A stretch of 64,000 nt of DNA from Paracoccus indicus (lineage in GTDB: Bacteria; Pseudomonadota; Alphaproteobacteria; Rhodobacterales; Rhodobacteraceae). This document shows, in pieces, positions 60,364-64,000 of this stretch. The notes under the pieces were generated by a model. The model was given only the letters and a program-made list of their open reading frames with translations. It was not told the origin of the DNA and searched no databases. Both the position numbers and the translations under genes were made by a program. Numbering within the stretch: the first letter of the stretch is position 1; each line of letters opens with the position of its first letter. The stretch lies in contig NZ_PYWA01000002.1 of NCBI RefSeq assembly GCF_003056335.1, positions 310,001 to 374,000 on the forward strand, written 5' to 3'.

Positions 60364-61634
60364 TGGATCAGATCATCGTGGAGGGCAACGGCCCGCTCAA
60401 GGGCGAAATCCCGATCGCGGGTGCCAAGAACGCCTGCCTGACGCTGATGCCCGCGACGCTGCTGACCGATCAGCCGCTGACGCTGACCAATGCGCCGCGA
60501 CTGTCGGATATCCGCACCATGACCGCGCTGCTGCAAAGCCTGGGCGCCGAGGTGGCCAGCCTGCAGGACGGGCAGGTGCTGGCGCTGTCCAGCCACGACA
60601 TGACCAGCCATCGCGCCGAATACGACATCGTGCGCAAGATGCGTGCCTCGATTCTGGTGCTGGGTCCGATGCTGGCGCGTGATGGCGTGGCCGAGGTGTC
60701 GCTGCCCGGTGGCTGTGCCATCGGTGCGCGGCCCGTGGACTTGCATCTGCGCGCGCTGGAGGCGTTTGGCGCGACGCTGGATCTGCGCGACGGCTATGTC
60801 CATGCCAAGGCACCGGCGGGCGGTCTGAAGGGCGCGGTCTTCGAATTCCCCATCGTCTCGGTCGGGGCGACGGAAAACGCGCTGCTGGCGGCGACCCTGG
60901 CGCGCGGCACCACGGTGCTGAAGAACGCCGCCCGCGAACCCGAGATCGTCGATCTGGCGCAATGCCTGCGTCGCATGGGCGCCCAGATCGAGGGCGAGGG
61001 CACCGGCACCATCACCATTCAGGGCGTCCAGTCCCTGCACGGCGCGACCCATCCCGTCGTCACCGACCGGATCGAGCTTGGCACCTATATGCTGGCCCCG
61101 GCGATGTGCGGCGGAGAGGTCGAACTGCTGGGCGGCCGCATCGACCTGCTGTCAGCCTTCTGCGAGAAACTGAACGAGGCCGGCGTCGATGTCGAGGAAA
61201 CGCAGCGCGGATTAAAGGTCAGCCGCCGGAACGGCCGCCTGAAGGCCGTCAACGTCACGACCGAACCCTTCCCCGGTTTCCCGACCGACCTGCAGGCCCA
61301 GTTCATGGCGATGATGTGCACCGCCGAGGGCACCAGCGTGCTGGAGGAGACCATCTTCGAGAACCGCTTCATGCATGCCCCCGAACTGACCCGCATGGGC
61401 GCCCAGATCGAGGTTCACGGCGGACATGCCACCGTCACGGGCGTGGAAAAGCTGCGCGGTGCACCGGTGATGGCGACGGACCTGCGCGCCTCGGTCAGCC
61501 TGATTCTGGCGGGGATGGCGGCAGAGGGACAGACCACCGTCAGCCGCGTCTATCACCTGGATCGCGGCTATGAACACGTCGTGCGCAAGCTGCGCGGCGT
61601 CGGTGCCCATATCGAACGCGTCAAGGAGGAGTGA
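60363..61634 (+). CDS. murA: UDP-N-acetylglucosamine 1-carboxyvinyltransferase
   Basis: 423 residues, first committed step of peptidoglycan synthesis (enolpyruvyl transfer from PEP). Start [24 protein letters not shown]; the fosfomycin-target Cys lies in [29 protein letters not shown] is the second signature. All expected motifs present, normal length. Followed by DUF2948 and hisD. Confidence 0.97.
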   Translation: MDQIIVEGNGPLKGEIPIAGAKNACLTLMPATLLTDQPLTLTNAPRLSDIRTMTALLQSLGAEVASLQDGQVLALSSHDMTSHRAEYDIVRKMRASILVLGPMLARDGVAEVSLPGGCAIGARPVDLHLRALEAFGATLDLRDGYVHAKAPAGGLKGAVFEFPIVSVGATENALLAATLARGTTVLKNAAREPEIVDLAQCLRRMGAQIEGEGTGTITIQGVQSLHGATHPVVTDRIELGTYMLAPAMCGGEVELLGGRIDLLSAFCEKLNEAGVDVEETQRGLKVSRRNGRLKAVNVTTEPFPGFPTDLQAQFMAMMCTAEGTSVLEETIFENRFMHAPELTRMGAQIEVHGGHATVTGVEKLRGAPVMATDLRASVSLILAGMAAEGQTTVSRVYHLDRGYEHVVRKLRGVGAHIERVKEE

Positions 61635-61636
61635 TC

Positions 61637-62113
61637 ATGGCCGAGGATGCCCGTTTCAGCGATGCCGACCCCCGTCCCCTGACCATCAGGGCCGAGGATG
61701 AGGTCGATCTGCGCATCCTCTCGTCGCTGGCGCAGGATGCGATCCTGCCCGCGACCCAGATCAGCCACGACCCCAAGGCACGCCGCCTGGCGCTGCTGCT
61801 GAACCGCTTCCGGTGGGAGGACGCCGATGCCGCCCGGACCGAGGGACGCGATTTCGAACGCGTCCAGTCGCTGCTGGTCGTCAACGACGTCATGCGTCTG
61901 GTCAGCGACGGCGTGGACCGCGATGCGGACACGGTCCTGTCGCTGCTGGCGCTGCGCTGGACGCCGGGCGATGACGGCACGGGCCGCCTGTCGCTGGATT
62001 TCGCAGGCGACGGCACCATCGTCGCCGAGGTCGAATGCATCAACCTGGACCTGCGGGACGTGACGCGACCCTATCGCGCCGTCTCGGGGAAGGCGCCCAG
62101 TCACCCCGAGTGA
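61637..62113 (+). CDS. DUF2948 family protein
   Basis: 158 residues, soluble. AAGGAGG at 61623-61629 supports ATG 61637, two bases after the murA stop. Conserved-looking segments: LRILSSLAQDAILPA, RRLALLLNRFRWED and CINLDLRDVTRPYRA. It is usually found between murA and hisD in this family of bacteria; function unassigned. Confidence 0.85.
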   Translation: MAEDARFSDADPRPLTIRAEDEVDLRILSSLAQDAILPATQISHDPKARRLALLLNRFRWEDADAARTEGRDFERVQSLLVVNDVMRLVSDGVDRDADTVLSLLALRWTPGDDGTGRLSLDFAGDGTIVAEVECINLDLRDVTRPYRAVSGKAPSHPE

Positions 62114-62154
62114 CGGGCCGAAGGAAAGCCGCAAGGCTGCAAGGAACGAAGAAC

Positions 62155-63468
62155 ATGCCGGTCACGCTGAACATCACGGATGCCGATTTCGAACAGGGCT
62201 TCCAGCGAATGCTGAACGCCAAGCGAGAGGACTCGGTCGACGTCAACACCACCGTCGCCAATATCATCGCCGATGTGCGCCATCGCGGCGATGCGGCGCT
62301 TTGCGAGCTGACCGCGCGCTTCGACCGGCTGGAGCTGACGCCCGAAACCCTGCGCTTCACCGCAGCCGAGGTCGAGGAGCAGGTGGCCAAGGTCTCGCCT
62401 GAGGATCGCGCCGCGCTGGCCTTGGCCGCCGAGCGCATCCGCGCCTATCACGCCCGCCAGATGCCCGAGGACGCCAGCTGGACCGACCCCGAAGGCGCGA
62501 CTCTGGGCTGGCGGTGGTCGGCGGTATCGGCGGCGGGGCTTTACGTGCCGGGCGGGCAGGCGGCCTATCCCTCCAGCGTGCTGATGAACGCGATCCCGGC
62601 GCGGGTGGCTGGGGTGGAACGTCTGGTCATCTGCGTGCCGACGCCGGACGGGGTGATCAACCCGCTGGTCCTGCTGGCGGCGCAGCTGTCCGGCGTCGAC
62701 GAGATCTATCGCATTGGGGGAGCGCAGGCGGTGGCGGCGATGGCCTATGGCACCGACACGATGGCGCCCGTGGACAAGATCACCGGCCCCGGCAACGCTT
62801 TCGTCGCCGCTGCCAAGCGTCAGGTCTTTGGCCGCGTCGGCATCGACATGATCGCCGGCCCCTCGGAGGTTCTGGTCATCGCAGATGGCGAACAGAACCC
62901 CGAATGGCTGGCTTGGGACCTGCTGGCGCAGGCCGAACATGACGCCGATGCGCAATCCATCCTGATCACCACCGATCCCGCCATGGCCCGCGACGTTGCC
63001 GCCGAGGTTGAACGCATCATCCCGACGCTGGACCGCGCCGCCATCGCGGGGGCCAGCTGGCGCGATTACGGCACGCTGATCGTGGTCGAGGATCTGGATC
63101 AGGCCGCGCGCCTTTCGAACCGCATTGCCCCCGAGCACCTGGAACTTTGCGTGGTCGACCCCGAGGCGCTGGCCGCGAAATGCATCCACGCCGGTGCAAT
63201 CTTCCTCGGCGCGCATACCCCCGAAGCCGTCGGCGATTACGTCAGCGGGCCGAATCACGTGCTACCCACGGCGCGTTCGGCTCGGTTCAGTTCCGGGCTG
63301 TCGGTCATGGATTTCCTGAAGCGTACCACCATGGCGCGGCTGACACCGGGGGCACTGGCCGCCATCGGCCCCGCCGCCGTGCGTCTGGCCGCATCCGAGG
63401 GCTTGCAGGCGCATGGCGCTTCGGTTCAGGCTCGGTTGGGGACGCTGAACGAAAGGCCACGCGAATGA
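62155..63468 (+). CDS. hisD: Histidinol dehydrogenase
   Basis: 437 residues; oxidises L-histidinol to histidine with NAD and zinc, the last step of histidine synthesis. Motifs: YVPGGQAAYPSSVLMNAIPA, IYRIGGAQAVAAMAYGT, KITGPGN, GPSEVLVIAD and LAQAEHDADAQSIL; NRIAPEHLEL near the C terminus. ATG 62155 gives the usual start MPVTLNITDADF. Confidence 0.96.
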   Translation: MPVTLNITDADFEQGFQRMLNAKREDSVDVNTTVANIIADVRHRGDAALCELTARFDRLELTPETLRFTAAEVEEQVAKVSPEDRAALALAAERIRAYHARQMPEDASWTDPEGATLGWRWSAVSAAGLYVPGGQAAYPSSVLMNAIPARVAGVERLVICVPTPDGVINPLVLLAAQLSGVDEIYRIGGAQAVAAMAYGTDTMAPVDKITGPGNAFVAAAKRQVFGRVGIDMIAGPSEVLVIADGEQNPEWLAWDLLAQAEHDADAQSILITTDPAMARDVAAEVERIIPTLDRAAIAGASWRDYGTLIVVEDLDQAARLSNRIAPEHLELCVVDPEALAAKCIHAGAIFLGAHTPEAVGDYVSGPNHVLPTARSARFSSGLSVMDFLKRTTMARLTPGALAAIGPAAVRLAASEGLQAHGASVQARLGTLNERPRE

Positions 63469-63944
63469 GCCGCATCACCCGGATCGAGATCGACGACAGC
63501 GCCATTGCGCCCGCCACCCCGGAAATGGAGCAGGAGCGCCGCGTCGCGATCTTCGACCTGATCGAGGACAACAGTTTCGCGGTGCCCGGACGGGATGGCG
63601 CCGATGCGCCCGAAGGCCCCTTCGTGCTGGAACTCTGCATTCGCGAGGGCAGGCTGGTCTTCGACGTGGAAACCGAGACCGCCGAGAAGGTTGCCGAATT
63701 CCACCTGTCGCTTGGCCCCTTCCGGCAGGTGGTCAAGGATTACTTCCAGATCTGCCAAAGCTATTTCGACGCGGTGAAACGCTTGCCCCCCGCGCAGATC
63801 GAGGCGATCGACATGGCCCGGCGCGGCATCCACAACGAGGGCGCGCGCACCCTTCAGGAACGGCTGGAGGGCAAGGCCACGCTGGACATCGACACGGCCC
63901 GGCGCCTGTTCACCCTGATCTGCGCCCTGATCCCGCAAAGCTGA
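63465..63944 (+). CDS. UPF0262 family protein
   Basis: 159 residues, soluble, overlapping hisD by 4 bases (ATGA). Signature segments: RITRIEIDDSAIAP, LELCIREGRLVFDVETE, FHLSLGPFRQVVKDYFQICQ and RRGIHNEGARTL. Conserved next to hisD in alphaproteobacteria; function unknown. Confidence 0.9.
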   Translation: MSRITRIEIDDSAIAPATPEMEQERRVAIFDLIEDNSFAVPGRDGADAPEGPFVLELCIREGRLVFDVETETAEKVAEFHLSLGPFRQVVKDYFQICQSYFDAVKRLPPAQIEAIDMARRGIHNEGARTLQERLEGKATLDIDTARRLFTLICALIPQS

Positions 63945-63948
63945 GATC

Positions 63949-64000
63949 ATGGCGCAGAACACGTTTCCCTCGTCGGTTCTGTTCTGCTGCGACCATAATG
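63949..64000 (+). CDS. Low-molecular-weight phosphotyrosine phosphatase-like protein (partial)
   Basis: 17 codons before the window ends: MAQNTFPSSVLFCCDHN. SVLFCCDHN is the start of the CxxNxxRS P-loop seen in low-molecular-weight phosphatases and ArsC-like proteins, which usually follow UPF0262 in this order. Confidence 0.7.
   Translation, partial: MAQNTFPSSVLFCCDHN

Overview
The window looks like chromosome of an alphaproteobacterium of the Rhodobacteraceae, most like Paracoccus. This is judged from the high GC, the gene content (COX15-type heme A synthase, DUF2948 and UPF0262 beside murA/hisD, an ScfR-type acyl-CoA regulator, a transporter-histidine kinase fusion) and tight ATGA/GTGA gene overlaps. 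No database search was possible; family names rest on motifs read by eye.

Layout. 1-1.8 kb: end of a DegP-type protease gene, a 2Fe-2S ferredoxin and a bile-acid-type transporter. 1.8-7.4 kb (minus strand): a compact run with a GntR regulator, an inositol-monophosphatase-like enzyme, GTP cyclohydrolase II (ribA), a dehydrogenase, a divergent 6-pyruvoyltetrahydropterin-synthase homologue, a methyltransferase and a RibD-type reductase. It has the parts list of a pteridine- or flavin-like biosynthetic pathway. 7.5-10.1 kb: gamma-glutamyltransferase and an SBF-like transporter. 10.1-13.3 kb: MarR-controlled EmrAB-like efflux. 13.4-19.5 kb: a three-subunit PaoABC-like molybdenum hydroxylase and an FdhF/YdeP-like molybdoprotein. 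19.4-25.2 kb: MarR regulator, retropepsin-like protease, MarC, tatABC, a DUF815-type ATPase and an ScfR-like regulator. 25.2-29.7 kb: response regulator, small membrane protein, SLC5-histidine kinase fusion and a FliM/FliN-like protein. 29.7-37.9 kb: housekeeping (infA, maf, RNase E/G, yacG, tRNA-Phe, phosphate transporter, thiE-like, trmJ-like, ctaA, M32 peptidase). 37.9-40.6 kb: preTA pyrimidine catabolism. 40.7-44.2 kb: a PhoPQ-like pair with two PepSY-like exported proteins. 45.0-51.6 kb: DctBD-like regulators driving a TAXI-TRAP transporter.

51.7-60.0 kb is a genomic island of about 8.2 kb in the 3' end of tRNA-Thr(GGT), bounded by 29-bp direct repeats. It carries a single-chain MmeI-like (type IIL) restriction-modification enzyme, a zinc-ribbon protein lacking a standard start codon, a small coiled-coil protein, an octamer tandem repeat, a serine resolvase with res-like sites, and a tyrosine integrase interrupted by one in-frame TGA. 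The apparent original terminator of the tRNA now lies beyond the far end of the island.

60.0-64.0 kb returns to core genome: a small conserved-looking ORF, murA, DUF2948, hisD, UPF0262 and the start of a low-molecular-weight phosphatase gene.

Best candidates for new biology are the ribA/PTPS-like/methyltransferase/RibD-like cluster, whose PTPS homologue has lost nearly all catalytic residues; the DctD with GAFPGA in place of GAFTGA next to paired 12-bp upstream repeats; and the transporter-kinase/FliM-like operon.
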